Positions 9,428-19,054 of a stretch of DNA of 64,000 nt are shown piece by piece. The position numbers and the translations under genes were made by a program. Source of the stretch: Tolumonas lignilytica. Lineage in GTDB: Bacteria > Pseudomonadota > Gammaproteobacteria > Enterobacterales > Aeromonadaceae. The notes under the pieces were generated by a model. The model was not told the origin of the DNA and did no database searches. It saw only the letters and a program-made list of their open reading frames with translations. Where the stretch lies: positions 62,001 to 126,000 of the forward strand of contig NZ_AZUK01000002.1 in the NCBI RefSeq assembly GCF_000527035.1, written 5' to 3'. The number at the start of each line of letters is the position of its first letter. Position 1 is the first letter of the stretch.

Positions 9428-10684
9428 TTATTTATTTGAGAAGACAAGGCCAGTTACTGTCTTTTTATTCATCATGCGATAAATAAAGGTGAGTGCTAAA
9501 CCAGCGATGCTGAAACCAATACCAATTAAAAAGGCATATTTGAAACTATTGGTTGCATTAGATACCGCCATCATGATGCTCGGGCCGACGTATCCTGCAA
9601 TTGCAAAACCTGAGAACATGATCCCGAAATTCACACTGTTATTTTTGGCACCGAATTGATCGGCAGTGAATCCAGGAAATACCCCCATAAAAGAACCGAA
9701 GCAAATACCGACAATAGAAATGCCGATATAAAATGTTTGTGTATCGCCTTGACCAGAAATATAAAGGAAGTACAAACCAAATATGGATAACAGACAGGCC
9801 AGTGACAGCGTATTAATCCGGCCGATTTTGTCTGAAATAACACCGGCACAGACGCGCCCTACAACGTTAAACAATGCCAGTGTTGACACGACACCTGTTG
9901 CTGCAATGACAGACATTCCAATCATGCGTTGTGCCAGTGGGGATGCCAGCGCGATGCACATCAGGCCTGCTACCGCACCGCAGGTCAGCAACAAAATCAA
10001 CACATAGAACGTTGGGGTTTGCAGCATTTCTTTCCAGTCTTTGTCATTAGATCCTTGAGATAGTGCGGTTTTAGGTGGCGTCCAGCCTGCAGGTTGGAAA
10101 TTGACGGGACATTTTTGAATAAAGAAAGCGCAACAACAGATAATCAGAGTAAAAGCAGCGCCAATAATTTTAAATGCCGCAATCACGCCCATTTTCTGAG
10201 TAATGGCAGCCGCAATCGGGGGAATAATCACCGAGCTGATCCCGAATAAGGCTGTCGTTAAACCACCCACTAAACCACGTTTATCTGGGAAAAATTTAAT
10301 TGAGGTGCTGATGGTGGCACCATAAACCATACCTAAACCAAGGCCGGTTAAAATACCGTAGCTTAATATTAAATGATTTAACTGGGTGGCAAATCCGGAT
10401 AAAAACATTCCGCCACCAAACATCAAACCACCAAATAAAACAACCAGTCGTGGTCCGAATTTATCGTTAATTTTTCCACCAGAAATCATGGTGATTGGTC
10501 CAATTGAGTTTGCGACGACAAAAACAATTGATAAATTGGGGGGTGTTAAATTAATGCCATTGAATTGACTTAAATATTTAGCCATTGGTGCGGAAAATAC
10601 GCTCCAGGCATACATAGAACCAATGCATAAATTAATAAAACAGCTGGCGATTAATATAAACCACCTCTTTTTTGAATAATCCAT
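9428..10684 (-). CDS. OFA-family major facilitator (oxalate/formate-antiporter type)
   Basis: About 418 residues with twelve predicted membrane segments. The N-terminus KKRWFILIASCFINLCIGS followed by YAWSVFSAPMAKYL is the signature of the OFA subfamily, which exchanges small organic anions across the inner membrane. An in-frame ATG lies further upstream at 10729, but the ATG at 10684 has AGGAG just before it and directly precedes MDYSKKRW, so 10684 is chosen. It is the first gene of a two-gene operon with the enoate-reductase-like enzyme and probably imports that enzyme's substrate or exchanges it for the product (inference from context). Confidence 0.85.
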   Translation of the reverse strand: MDYSKKRWFILIASCFINLCIGSMYAWSVFSAPMAKYLSQFNGINLTPPNLSIVFVVANSIGPITMISGGKINDKFGPRLVVLFGGLMFGGGMFLSGFATQLNHLILSYGILTGLGLGMVYGATISTSIKFFPDKRGLVGGLTTALFGISSVIIPPIAAAITQKMGVIAAFKIIGAAFTLIICCCAFFIQKCPVNFQPAGWTPPKTALSQGSNDKDWKEMLQTPTFYVLILLLTCGAVAGLMCIALASPLAQRMIGMSVIAATGVVSTLALFNVVGRVCAGVISDKIGRINTLSLACLLSIFGLYFLYISGQGDTQTFYIGISIVGICFGSFMGVFPGFTADQFGAKNNSVNFGIMFSGFAIAGYVGPSIMMAVSNATNSFKYAFLIGIGFSIAGLALTFIYRMMNKKTVTGLVFSNK

Positions 10685-10786
10685 ATTGTCACTCCTGCTT
10701 TTATTTTTAATTAAACAATTTATTAACAATTAATACATTAATTAAACATGTTGCTTAAATGGCTTTTATTTAAGCTAATCCGTCAA

Positions 10787-10818
10787 CTATAAACATGTCA
10801 ATATTTACATGTTTATAG
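10787..10818. promoter_or_regulatory. PadR-type operator: perfect 12-bp inverted repeat
   Basis: CTATAAACATGT at 10787-10798 is repeated inverted as ACATGTTTATAG at 10807-10818 with an 8-bp spacer. Its core is ATGT-N8-ACAT, the operator pattern described for PadR in lactic acid bacteria. It is centred in the 226-bp gap between the divergent transporter and PadR genes, about 100 bp from each start. Extra ACATGT half-sites at 10745 and 10820 flank it. Confidence 0.75.
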
Positions 10819-10910
10819 TTACATGTATTTTGTGATGCATCTCTGTTTATTGTTTGAAAGGATCCGCTTTGTTATGCTGCGGCGAGAATTGTTCAGATCG
10901 GATGATCACG

Positions 10911-11459
10911 ATGAGAGTACTTAAATACGCCATTTTGGGGTTGTTAAACCGCCAGCCCATGACGGGCTATGACATCGGGAAAGAGTTCAATTACGAACTT
11001 GCGGAGTTCTGGCACGCGAAGCACAGTCAGATCTATACCGAATTGAAAAAGCTGCATGATGAAGGGTTAGTCACTTACGATATTGAAATCAGTGGCGACA
11101 TTCTGGAGAAGAAGCAATACACCATTACCGATGCAGGTAAGAGTGACCTGATCAAGTGGTTGCATAAAGATGAGTTAATTGAACGAACAGCCAAGGATGT
11201 TTTTCGGGTACGGATGTATTTTTCAAATAATCTGGATCTGGAAAGCTGCATCAAACTGCTGGAAAGTCAGAAGATGCAGCATAAGCGTCGGTTGAATCAA
11301 CTGAAAAAAACGTCAGAACAATATCCGGAAGTGCCCCCTCATGATAGCGACCGTTTTGGTGATTTTATCGTGCTGGAAAGTGCCATTATGCGGGAAGAGA
11401 GTATTTTGAATTGGATTGATAAATGTATTGTTTACTGCCAACAGGCGAAAAATAACTAG
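10911..11459 (+). CDS. PadR-family transcriptional regulator
   Basis: A 182-residue DNA-binding repressor. The winged helix starts with MRVLKYAILGLLNRQPMTGYDIGK and continues to FWHAKHSQIYTELKKLHDEGL, the PadR signature; the C-terminal half (from residue about 90) is the helical Vir_act_alpha_C-like dimerisation domain. ATGs at 10854 and 10902 are in frame, but 10911 begins the conserved domain exactly as in other members. Family members release DNA on binding phenolic or other small ligands. Its divergent position across a textbook PadR operator indicates that it controls both itself and the transporter-reductase operon. Confidence 0.88.
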   Translation: MRVLKYAILGLLNRQPMTGYDIGKEFNYELAEFWHAKHSQIYTELKKLHDEGLVTYDIEISGDILEKKQYTITDAGKSDLIKWLHKDELIERTAKDVFRVRMYFSNNLDLESCIKLLESQKMQHKRRLNQLKKTSEQYPEVPPHDSDRFGDFIVLESAIMREESILNWIDKCIVYCQQAKNN

Positions 11460-11530
11460 TGCACATCATCTGATGTCTTGCGTGTTTTAAACCGTTGTAA
11501 ATCTGGCAGCGGTGAGTTCATGCCATGTCC

Positions 11531-12409
11531 TTATTTAAAGGATAACGCGATTGTCAGCAGAACGGGCAATGTAAATAGGCTTAAAAAGTTCCCAAACAGA
11601 ACCATTGAGGCTACTTTAAATGGCTCTATCTCAAGCCGTTCTGCAAACAGATAATTCATGACGGCGGGCGGTAACATTGAAAATAATAACATCATCTGCA
11701 GATGCATCGTTGTGAGAGGAATGAACGTATAGATGACGCTAAATGTGATCCCCCCTGTGACTAACGACAACAGCGTGCAGGCCAGCCCAATTTTCAAACC
11801 GCTGAAACGCATATGACGCATCTGCGAACCTAACGACAGCAGCATGATCGGCACCGCAGTTTGACCGAGTAAGCTGGTGGCCTCATGAAGAGGGTGCCAG
11901 ACGCCCGTGTGGGATAAGTTGAGTGCAAGTGCCAAGGCTGCAGCAAGAAAGATGGGCATTCGGATAACTTGCTTCAACGGATTTTCTTTACTCAGAATGG
12001 CCAAACCGAGACTAACATGTGCACACGTTGAAACCACAAATAAAAGCACTGCCGATGCCATCGCTTTTTCCCCAAAGGTATAGGTAAATAAAGGGATGGC
12101 AAAATTCCCACTGTTGCGGAACATGAACGGCGGTGTCCAGGCTTTGTAATTCAATTTCAGTATCCGGCATAGCGGCCACATCAATAAACCGGGAACTAAA
12201 ATGGCCAGCAGAGCAGCACTCAATAGCGGTACTTTCGTGGTATCCAGTGGCATCGTACTGACAGAGGCAAAAACCAGCGCTGGAATAAATACATCCATAT
12301 TGAGGCGACTGATAGGGCGCAACTCAATGTTCATCCAGCGCGCAATGCAAAACCCTGCCAGAACCAGAGAAAATAGCGGGAACAGAATGCCAATCACTAA
12401 TTCAAACAT
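11531..12409 (-). CDS. AEC-family (auxin efflux carrier-like) transporter
   Basis: A 292-residue inner-membrane protein with about ten hydrophobic segments. It starts with FELVIGILFPLFSLVLAGFC and has the helix-breaking MFRNSGNFAIPL segment (about residue 96) and the internal repeat SLGSQMRHMRF, as in bacterial AEC permeases for malate, malonate or amino acids. The start overlaps the aminotransferase gene by 8 bp, so the two are coupled and the permease may export or import the aminotransferase substrate (inference). Confidence 0.8.
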   Translation of the reverse strand: MFELVIGILFPLFSLVLAGFCIARWMNIELRPISRLNMDVFIPALVFASVSTMPLDTTKVPLLSAALLAILVPGLLMWPLCRILKLNYKAWTPPFMFRNSGNFAIPLFTYTFGEKAMASAVLLFVVSTCAHVSLGLAILSKENPLKQVIRMPIFLAAALALALNLSHTGVWHPLHEATSLLGQTAVPIMLLSLGSQMRHMRFSGLKIGLACTLLSLVTGGITFSVIYTFIPLTTMHLQMMLLFSMLPPAVMNYLFAERLEIEPFKVASMVLFGNFLSLFTLPVLLTIALSFK

Positions 12410-13586
12410 AAGATGCTCTGTTTTTTAAGGCGGCCTGCAAACGTTCCAGCGCAATGGACAGGCTCTGGTGATTTGTTCCGTAACAGACACGCAAATGTCC
12501 ACGGCCTGCGGTACCGAATGCTTCTCCTGGCGCAACACCGACTTTTGAATGTTCAATCATGTCCAGAATAAACGGCTGACTGTTATCGGGTAATCCATCT
12601 ACTTTCAGGAACGCATAAAAAGTGGCCGGCATTTCATATAGAGTGACGCCGGGTAGATTACCTAATGCTTGTTGTACCATTGAACGGGAATGACGGAAGC
12701 GATCGACGGTCTGTTGTAAGAAATCTTCGCCTTTTTCAATGGCTGCGACGCCTGCCGCTTGAACAAAAGCGGGGGCACAGGAGACATTAAATTCAATCAG
12801 TTTCGTAATGGTTGGACGAAGCAGTTTCGGCAATGTGAGCCATCCTAAACGCCATCCGGTCATGCACCAGGCTTTAGAAAAGCTATTACACACGATCACA
12901 TGATCGCGCTCATCCAAATACTGACAGAATGAAGGTGCGGAAGTTCCTTCATACACATGGCGGTTATAGACCTCATCCGAAATGATCCATAATCCGGTTT
13001 GACGAGAAAAATCAATTATCGCTTTGACTTGTTTCTCGTTTGCCATCCAACCGGTGGGATTGGCCGGTGAATTAATAATTAACGCTCTGGCGCCTTTCAG
13101 CACAGTCAAAAAGGCGTCCATATCCAGATCAAACTGTCCATCCTGTTGCGTCAGTGGAAATTCAATGACCTCCGCTCCCAGCAAACGAGGGATCGCCATG
13201 AGCGTTGGAAATGCAGGCGTGATAACCACAACTTTATCTCCGGGCTTCAACACCGTTTGAGCGGCGAGCATCACCGCATTGGTTCCAGAGAGGGTTACGA
13301 CTATGTTTTCTTCATCAAACGGACGACCAAAAAGATTTGTTTGGTAGTACGCCAGGCTTTGCCGTAATTGCGGGATCCCATTGTTTGGCGTGTACATGGT
13401 TTGCCCCTGATTCAAGCTTTCGATAGCGGCCTGTCTGATAAAATCAGGAGTGCTAATATCGGATTCCCCAAACCATAGCGGGATCACTCCGGGCTGCGAC
13501 ATTCCAAAATTAGCAATTACCCGGATCGATGACTCGTTTAATTTTGCCGCGATTGGGCTGATATCATTCTGGATTGATGGATGCAT
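12402..13586 (-). CDS. class I/II pyridoxal-phosphate-dependent aminotransferase
   Basis: A 394-residue cytoplasmic enzyme. It shows the substrate-side GESDISTPDFI, the PLP-phosphate region TLSGTNAVMLAAQ, SPANPTGWM (Asn and Pro of the cofactor site), SDEVYNRHVYEG (Asp and Tyr), and the Schiff-base lysine in NSFSKAWCMTGWRLGW (about residue 242). The C-terminal arginine that binds the substrate carboxylate lies in HLRVCYG. Substrate is not deducible. It is divergent from an Lrp-family gene 139 bp away, which probably regulates it, and is coupled to an AEC permease. Confidence 0.85.
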   Translation of the reverse strand: MHPSIQNDISPIAAKLNESSIRVIANFGMSQPGVIPLWFGESDISTPDFIRQAAIESLNQGQTMYTPNNGIPQLRQSLAYYQTNLFGRPFDEENIVVTLSGTNAVMLAAQTVLKPGDKVVVITPAFPTLMAIPRLLGAEVIEFPLTQQDGQFDLDMDAFLTVLKGARALIINSPANPTGWMANEKQVKAIIDFSRQTGLWIISDEVYNRHVYEGTSAPSFCQYLDERDHVIVCNSFSKAWCMTGWRLGWLTLPKLLRPTITKLIEFNVSCAPAFVQAAGVAAIEKGEDFLQQTVDRFRHSRSMVQQALGNLPGVTLYEMPATFYAFLKVDGLPDNSQPFILDMIEHSKVGVAPGEAFGTAGRGHLRVCYGTNHQSLSIALERLQAALKNRASYV

Positions 13587-13725
13587 ATTTTCCTTCCCTG
13601 GCGAACGTACGTTATTAAATAATCTTACGCCCCGGCATAGGAATTACCTTTCTTTTACGGCATGACAATCACTATTTGTTGAATTATTCTTTCTATGATT
13701 TAGTTAAAAATGAAGGATTATTTCA

Positions 13726-14196
13726 ATGAGCAAGTTAGATAAGGTTGATGTTGCCATGTTGCGGCTTTTGCAACAGGATGGCCGCATTGCGAATGCAAAG
13801 CTTGCTGTGGAACTTTCGTTGAGCGAAACACCATGTTGGCGGCGTCTCAAGCGGTTAGAAGAAGAAAATTATATTGAGGGTTATCAGGCGAATTTAAATC
13901 GTCGCAAACTCGGATTCGGCGTGATGGTGTTTGTGCAACTGACCTGCATCAAGCATGATGTTGAAACGACCAGAGCATTCGAATCAATCATTCAAAATTG
14001 TGACAATGTGCTTTCATGTCACAACACATCGGGTGAATCTGATTTTTTGCTGCAGGTTGTGGCAAAAGATTTGGATGACTACAGTCATTTTGTGGAAACG
14101 GTGTTGCGACAATTACCGGGCGTTTCAGTGATCAGCTCAAACATTTCGCTGCGCGAGTTAAAATCGTCGTCGAAACTACCGATAAATCATATCTAA
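13726..14196 (+). CDS. Lrp/AsnC-family transcriptional regulator
   Basis: A 156-residue protein with an N-terminal helix-turn-helix (LDKVDVAMLRLLQQDGRIANAKLA onward, recognition helix near SETPCWRRLKRLEEE) and a C-terminal RAM ligand-binding domain (about residues 65-145, with CHNTSGESDFLLQVVA). A good AAGGA ribosome site precedes the ATG. Such proteins respond to amino acids. Transcribed away from the aminotransferase/AEC pair, it is the likely local regulator of that pair. Confidence 0.88.
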   Translation: MSKLDKVDVAMLRLLQQDGRIANAKLAVELSLSETPCWRRLKRLEEENYIEGYQANLNRRKLGFGVMVFVQLTCIKHDVETTRAFESIIQNCDNVLSCHNTSGESDFLLQVVAKDLDDYSHFVETVLRQLPGVSVISSNISLRELKSSSKLPINHI

Positions 14197-14264
14197 ACAT
14201 TGAGAGTAAAATTCTGCTATCCCATCATAAATGTCTGCAAAGCTGGTGAGGTTTGGTTCGTCAT

Positions 14265-15164
14265 ATGATTAAAGAAAATATAAATGACTTACTCTCTTTT
14301 CTTGAGGTTGCTGGTGAGCGGAATTTCACCAAAGCAGCAGTAAAACTGGGTGTTTCACAGTCCGCATTAAGTCATACAATTAAGGCTCTAGAGGCACGGC
14401 TAGGCGTCCGACTATTGAACCGAACCACCCGGAGTGTGTCATTGACGGAGGCGGGGGAGCGGCTTTTACTCTCTTTTTCCCCTCGGATCAGTGAAATGGA
14501 AGAGGAACTGGTTGCGATCCGTGAACAGCAAACCAGACCCAGTGGCAAAATCAGGATCTCCACGCCGGAATATGCCGCCCATCATGTGATCTGGCCGTTT
14601 CTGGAGACATTTCTTCCTAAATATCCAGATATTCATTTTGAGGTGATTATCGAAAACAGTTTCACGGATATTGTGGCAGAGCGTTTTGACGCGGGCGTGC
14701 GTTTAGGGGAACAAGTTGCAAAAGATATGATAGCAACACGGATCTCTTCTGATTTAAGAATGCAGGTTGTCGGTGCGCCTTCCTATTTTGAGAAACATTC
14801 CAACCCCGTCACACCGAATGACTTGCAACAACACCAATGTATCAATTTAAAGCCGTCACTGGCTCGAAGTGTGTATGCCTGGGAGTTTGCAAAAGATGAA
14901 CACATCATCAGTGTCAAAGTGGAAGGTCAGCTTATATTCAATACCTCCTTACAAATTAAAAATGCAGCATTAGCCGGGTTTGGGCTTGGATATTTGCCTT
15001 ATGACATGGTGAAATCAGAAATTGAATCGGGTTTACTTGTGAATGTTTTGGATGCTTGGTGTCCGTCATTCAACGGGTTTCATCTGTATTATCCAAGCCG
15101 AAAACAACACACCAAGGCCTTCAAAATTTTTCTGGAAGAACTAAAAGCCGCTCGTGCCAGTTAG
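14265..15164 (+). CDS. LysR-family transcriptional regulator
   Basis: About 299 residues. The N-terminal winged helix is typical: LLSFLEVAGERNFTKAA, SQSALSHTIKALEARLG and LLNRTTRSVSLTEAG. A periplasmic-binding-protein-like effector domain occupies about residues 90-295. A TTG start at 14253 is possible, but the ATG at 14265 places the helix-turn-helix at the usual distance from the N-terminus. Sequence features match the DNA-binding regulators often placed next to quinol/aldehyde detoxification genes. The cupin gene 178 bp downstream is the best candidate partner. Confidence 0.87.
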   Translation: MIKENINDLLSFLEVAGERNFTKAAVKLGVSQSALSHTIKALEARLGVRLLNRTTRSVSLTEAGERLLLSFSPRISEMEEELVAIREQQTRPSGKIRISTPEYAAHHVIWPFLETFLPKYPDIHFEVIIENSFTDIVAERFDAGVRLGEQVAKDMIATRISSDLRMQVVGAPSYFEKHSNPVTPNDLQQHQCINLKPSLARSVYAWEFAKDEHIISVKVEGQLIFNTSLQIKNAALAGFGLGYLPYDMVKSEIESGLLVNVLDAWCPSFNGFHLYYPSRKQHTKAFKIFLEELKAARAS

Positions 15165-15342
15165 AACGTACAACATTTTTTGTTTGAGTTAGTGATAAGG
15201 CTGTAAATATATAATGTTGAGTTGTCATTAAAATTATGAATTTTTTTCATGAATGTAATGAAACATCGAATCATTATTTGATAATAGGAAAAGATTAAGA
15301 TGAGCCTGAAATTTTTAATCAATCATTTGAATTGGAAAAATC

Positions 15343-15741
15343 ATGGCGCTAACAAAAGTACAAGAGAGACAATCTTTTAAAGGTCCAGAAAATTGGTTCA
15401 CGGGGCATGTGCGTGTCGAAATGTTGTTTACACCACAAGCAAAAGCAAGAACCAGTGCGGGTTCCGTGACGTTTGAGCCAGAAGCTCGAACTGCATGGCA
15501 TTCTCATCCAATCGGCCAATCACTGATTGTAACCGCAGGCGTTGGTTACGTTCAGTTCTGGGGTGAAGAGCGACAAGAGATCGTTTCCGGCGATGTAGTC
15601 TGGATACCTGCAGGTGTTAAACACTGGCATGGTGCTTCTGAAAAAATGGCCATGACACATATTGCTGTGCAAGAAGAAGAGAATGGCAGTGCCGCGGATT
15701 GGATGGAGTTAGTTTCCGACGCGCAGTATGCTGGAATATAG
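15343..15741 (+). CDS. single-domain cupin, (R)-mandelonitrile-lyase-like
   Basis: A 132-residue beta-barrel protein. Metal ligands are visible in WHSHPIGQSLIV (two His and a Gln) and in PAGVKHWHGA. The start pattern QSFKGPENWFTGHVRVE and the end MTHIAVQE-DWMELVSDAQY match the cupin hydroxynitrile lyases known from Granulicella and similar bacterial cupins, as I recall them. Those enzymes bind Mn or another divalent metal, but most relatives have unknown natural substrates and sit next to LysR regulators, as here. Fold is certain, reaction is not. Confidence 0.75.
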   Translation: MALTKVQERQSFKGPENWFTGHVRVEMLFTPQAKARTSAGSVTFEPEARTAWHSHPIGQSLIVTAGVGYVQFWGEERQEIVSGDVVWIPAGVKHWHGASEKMAMTHIAVQEEENGSAADWMELVSDAQYAGI

Positions 15742-15777
15742 TCACTGCGCTGCGCTTTATACAAATATTTTAAATAA

Positions 15778-15802
15778 AAAGGTCAGTATCACACTGACCT
15801 TT
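15778..15802. terminator. bidirectional terminator between cupin and lipoprotein genes
   Basis: AAAGGTCAGT (15778-15787) pairs with ACTGACCTTT (15793-15802) around a 5-nt loop. The A-rich left flank gives a T-run on the minus strand, so it should end the minus-strand transcript best, and it also follows the plus-strand cupin gene by 36 bp. Confidence 0.7.
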
Positions 15803-15809
15803 ATGAATA

Positions 15810-16241
15810 TCATTTTTTCACTTGGAATGAGTCCATTATTTTCAATAATACTGCAATTTTTTTCTGGCATTCCGCCTGTATTGGATTATCAGCACGAATT
15901 GCTTCTAAAGCACCATCAATAGCTTTATCAATTTTATGCCAATCACTAGCAGCTCTTGGTTTTAGTCCTGCCTCAGCAGAATCCCATGCTAATTCCAAAT
16001 CTTTAATTCGAGTTTTTGCGCCCGATAAATCATTTTTATCAACTAAAACCACCACATCAGCTACGATTGTTCTGAATTGAGATAAATCACCTAATTTTGA
16101 AACTGTATTTTGGGGGCTGGAGTCGGAGGATGTTGATCCTTGATTTACACTTGTTGTATCTGGTTTAGAACAGCCAACGGTAAATCCTAATAAGATGGTT
16201 GAGACTATTATTGGAATACATAAAAAGCGAGTATTTTTCAT
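15810..16241 (-). CDS. small putative lipoprotein of unknown function
   Basis: A 143-residue protein with a basic N-terminus, a hydrophobic stretch and a Cys at about residue 24 (GFTVGCSKP), consistent with a signal peptidase II lipobox, although the residue at -3 is not the usual Leu. A serine-rich linker follows, then a helical domain of about 100 residues ([27 protein letters not shown], later [18 protein letters not shown]). It may sit in the periplasm on a membrane. The gene lies 30 bp behind the membrane-protein gene upstream and probably shares its transcript. No function recognised. Confidence 0.7.
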   Translation of the reverse strand: MKNTRFLCIPIIVSTILLGFTVGCSKPDTTSVNQGSTSSDSSPQNTVSKLGDLSQFRTIVADVVVLVDKNDLSGAKTRIKDLELAWDSAEAGLKPRAASDWHKIDKAIDGALEAIRADNPIQAECQKKIAVLLKIMDSFQVKK

Positions 16242-16271
16242 TGTTAACTATCTCCATCATATATAAACGAA

Positions 16272-17060
16272 TTATTCAGAAAATTGTGGGTTGATTACTT
16301 TTGTTGAAATAGTGAATTGTGCAGTCCCGACTAAAATTATTATAACTGATAAAAATAATACACTCGTCCACATAGCGCCCATGCCGAGTCCACCATATGT
16401 TTTAGATTGAGTTAATAAATCGCCTAATGCAGCACCAAAGGGACGAGTTAAGATATATCCTATCCAGAATGTTAATACGGGATTACCACCTAAACGGAAT
16501 AACAGATATGAAGCTAAAATCATCGCACCAAAAGCAATAGCACCAATACTGAATCCAAGTGATAATGCTTCGGTTGCTAAATCACCAGCAGCGGTTCCTA
16601 AAGCAAAGGTGCATAATATGGCGGACCAATAAAATAATTCACGGCGAGATGTCGTTATTTCATGAATCGATAATGTTCGTTCTATGGTATACCAAACCAT
16701 GAATATTATTGCCAATCCGATAGCAAATATAGTTGTACTTATATAAAGACTGACACCTAATTTGTCAGTTAATAAATCAGTGATTTGGGTACCGACAATA
16801 CTGACCAGAACGACAGTGAGCCAATAAATCCAAGGTGTATAAGTTTTTGATACAAGTTGTTTTCCGAGCGCGATGGTCAAAAATATAGCCATTATCGCAC
16901 TGGTTAATCCTTGTCCTAACCCCGCATTTACAGCCAGATAATCCGCACCGGTTTCACCAACCGTCGTCGACAGTATTTTGATAACCCAAAATGTAAGTGT
17001 CACTGCAGGCACTTTATTGAGTATTTCTCTGATACCAGAATTTGTTTGGTTTTCCATCAT
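16272..17060 (-). CDS. COG4705-type polytopic membrane protein
   Basis: A 262-residue inner-membrane protein with about eight hydrophobic segments. Two halves look like an internal repeat: TFWVIKILSTTVGETGADYL near the start and TFWIGYILTRPFGAALGDLL near residue 200, each pairing an aromatic-rich helix with a Gly-Asp-Leu motif. This repeat pattern is that of an uncharacterised membrane-anchored family. A second in-frame ATG follows directly. No function is known to me; genes upstream and downstream on the same strand encode an ArnT-like transferase and a small lipoprotein. Confidence 0.7.
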   Translation of the reverse strand: MMENQTNSGIREILNKVPAVTLTFWVIKILSTTVGETGADYLAVNAGLGQGLTSAIMAIFLTIALGKQLVSKTYTPWIYWLTVVLVSIVGTQITDLLTDKLGVSLYISTTIFAIGLAIIFMVWYTIERTLSIHEITTSRRELFYWSAILCTFALGTAAGDLATEALSLGFSIGAIAFGAMILASYLLFRLGGNPVLTFWIGYILTRPFGAALGDLLTQSKTYGGLGMGAMWTSVLFLSVIIILVGTAQFTISTKVINPQFSE

Positions 17061-17167
17061 TCAAGCCCATTAGTAATAAAAGGTAAAACTGATATTAAGT
17101 AACAATACTTAGTACAAACATAGAAAAAGAATAATGCTCTCTAATTTGAGAACATTAATGATTGATA

Positions 17168-18883
17168 TTATTTAATAGAGTTTATTTTTGGCGTGTAGTG
17201 ATAAATTTTTATATCACTGCTGTGCAAGCAATCTGGTTTGTCTATGACTGAATCGGTGCTAAATAGATACCAACTTTCATTGTGTCTATTTCCTAATAAT
17301 ATTCCTTTATTTATATCAAAGCATTTTTTAAGGTTAGATTTAGGGCCTAATACCCATCGATTAGGTTGTGATTTTATCCATACAGATGCGGCATTAACCT
17401 GAGAGCTTTTATCCTGATGATATGAAAAATGATATATATCTCTATTTGCGAATAACAAGAATTGTTCTCGCATGTTGGTTAATAAAATTTCTTGGTTTGG
17501 CTGAGTGATGCTTTCAGCCTTTAACATAATTCCTTGCGGGGTTCTGAGATCATTTATTAACGGATAAGCCCATAGACCATAATGCAACCAGAATAGAGTA
17601 AGTACGGAAAGTAAAGCCGTTATTCGTTGCTTACGTAATATCAAATTTACCAAAATTCCAGAGATACCTAACGATAAGGCTAGCGGTACAGGCGATGAAA
17701 TCTCTGCCAGATGACTATTCAAATTAGGTTTAATTAAAAGAACAATTCCTGTAGCAATGAAAACAATGGGGACTAACCAGCTAAGACCTTTCATCAATCG
17801 AATGGGGATCTTGCGATTGATGATATTTGGTAAAAATAATGCACTTAACATAGCAAATGGGATTGTTGCTGGTGTCATGTATACGCCACGTTTACCTGGT
17901 GATATTGAAAAAAATACAATGATTAAAATGAGGTAGGTAACCAGAATAATTACAGGAATATTTCGGTTTCTGATTTCATTTTTACACTGTAGAACTATCC
18001 ACGGTAATAGCAATGACCAGGGTAGCCAAAATGGCGGAATGACATTCAGAAGGTAGTACCAGAAGGGCTTTATGTGTTGCCATGAGTTTGCATAGCGAGT
18101 GACAGTTTGGTGAAATAAAATATTATCCCGATATGCTGTATATATCGGATCTGCGTGCATTTTAACCGCAACCAGCATGGGAATAAGCCATAATCCACAA
18201 GCCATTAACATAATAAATGGGCCTGAAAAAGCTTTTAACCAATCGGATTTAGTGGCTGCTTTTATTTTCTGGAAATGTGTATAAATTGCGGGAATCAATA
18301 TAAATAGTGCTAAAATACCAACCCCTTTTGTAATAATTCCAAGACCAGCAGCGAACCACCCTAAATAATACCAACGCCATCCTCCTGATGTTAAAAGAAA
18401 TCGCAAAAACCCATAGCAACCTAATGTAACGAAGAACGTTACTAATTCATCAATCTGTGCTTGCTTTCCTTGAACAGTAAACTGAACGGTAAACAATAAT
18501 AATAAACCGGCTCTGAAAGCAACGGAATTGCCCCATAGGCGACGTGACATGTCGTAAACAAGCGTGATACAACCTAAACCTGCAACTAGTGATGGAATTA
18601 AGAACGCAATGCGCATTGAATGGGTGAGCCAATAAATTGCTGCAATACCCCACATAAACATTGGCGGTTTATCGGGATATATTTCTCCTCCCCGAAAAGG
18701 GAATAACCATTGGCCAGTATCAACCATTTGTTTTGCGATTAATGCAAATCGAGGTTCGTCTGCTGGCCATGGATCACGTAGGCCCAACCCTGCGCCAAGT
18801 AACAACAAAGCTACGCCGAGAAGAAACAACAAATTTAGGCGGTCGTTATCAAAACCATGTAGTGTAAAACGATCTGAGATCAT
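17168..18883 (-). CDS. ArnT-like integral-membrane glycosyltransferase (GT-C fold)
   Basis: A 571-residue protein with an N-terminal membrane helix, then the key first periplasmic loop DPWPADEPRFALIAKQMV, where the Asp-Glu pair forms the catalytic and metal site of GT-C enzymes. IYPDKPPMFMWGIAAIYWL follows, then about ten further membrane helices and a soluble C-terminal domain after residue 430. It belongs to the dolichyl-phosphate-mannose/ArnT superfamily, which transfers a sugar from undecaprenyl phosphate onto lipid A or another envelope acceptor. The substrate is not clear, and no arnBCADEF genes are nearby. Confidence 0.8.
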   Translation of the reverse strand: MISDRFTLHGFDNDRLNLLFLLGVALLLLGAGLGLRDPWPADEPRFALIAKQMVDTGQWLFPFRGGEIYPDKPPMFMWGIAAIYWLTHSMRIAFLIPSLVAGLGCITLVYDMSRRLWGNSVAFRAGLLLLFTVQFTVQGKQAQIDELVTFFVTLGCYGFLRFLLTSGGWRWYYLGWFAAGLGIITKGVGILALFILIPAIYTHFQKIKAATKSDWLKAFSGPFIMLMACGLWLIPMLVAVKMHADPIYTAYRDNILFHQTVTRYANSWQHIKPFWYYLLNVIPPFWLPWSLLLPWIVLQCKNEIRNRNIPVIILVTYLILIIVFFSISPGKRGVYMTPATIPFAMLSALFLPNIINRKIPIRLMKGLSWLVPIVFIATGIVLLIKPNLNSHLAEISSPVPLALSLGISGILVNLILRKQRITALLSVLTLFWLHYGLWAYPLINDLRTPQGIMLKAESITQPNQEILLTNMREQFLLFANRDIYHFSYHQDKSSQVNAASVWIKSQPNRWVLGPKSNLKKCFDINKGILLGNRHNESWYLFSTDSVIDKPDCLHSSDIKIYHYTPKINSIK

Positions 18884-19054
18884 GCTAATTCCTGAATTTT
18901 TAACATCAAGAAGAACAAACTTTTGCTGTATCGAATTTATTATTTTTTACTTAGATGAAACTTAAAGTGATAAATATTTTTTTAATTTAAGTTTAATTTA
19001 AGTTTTTCATCTTATACTGTAATGCAGACTTCGTTTTTGTTGAGAGAATAATAA

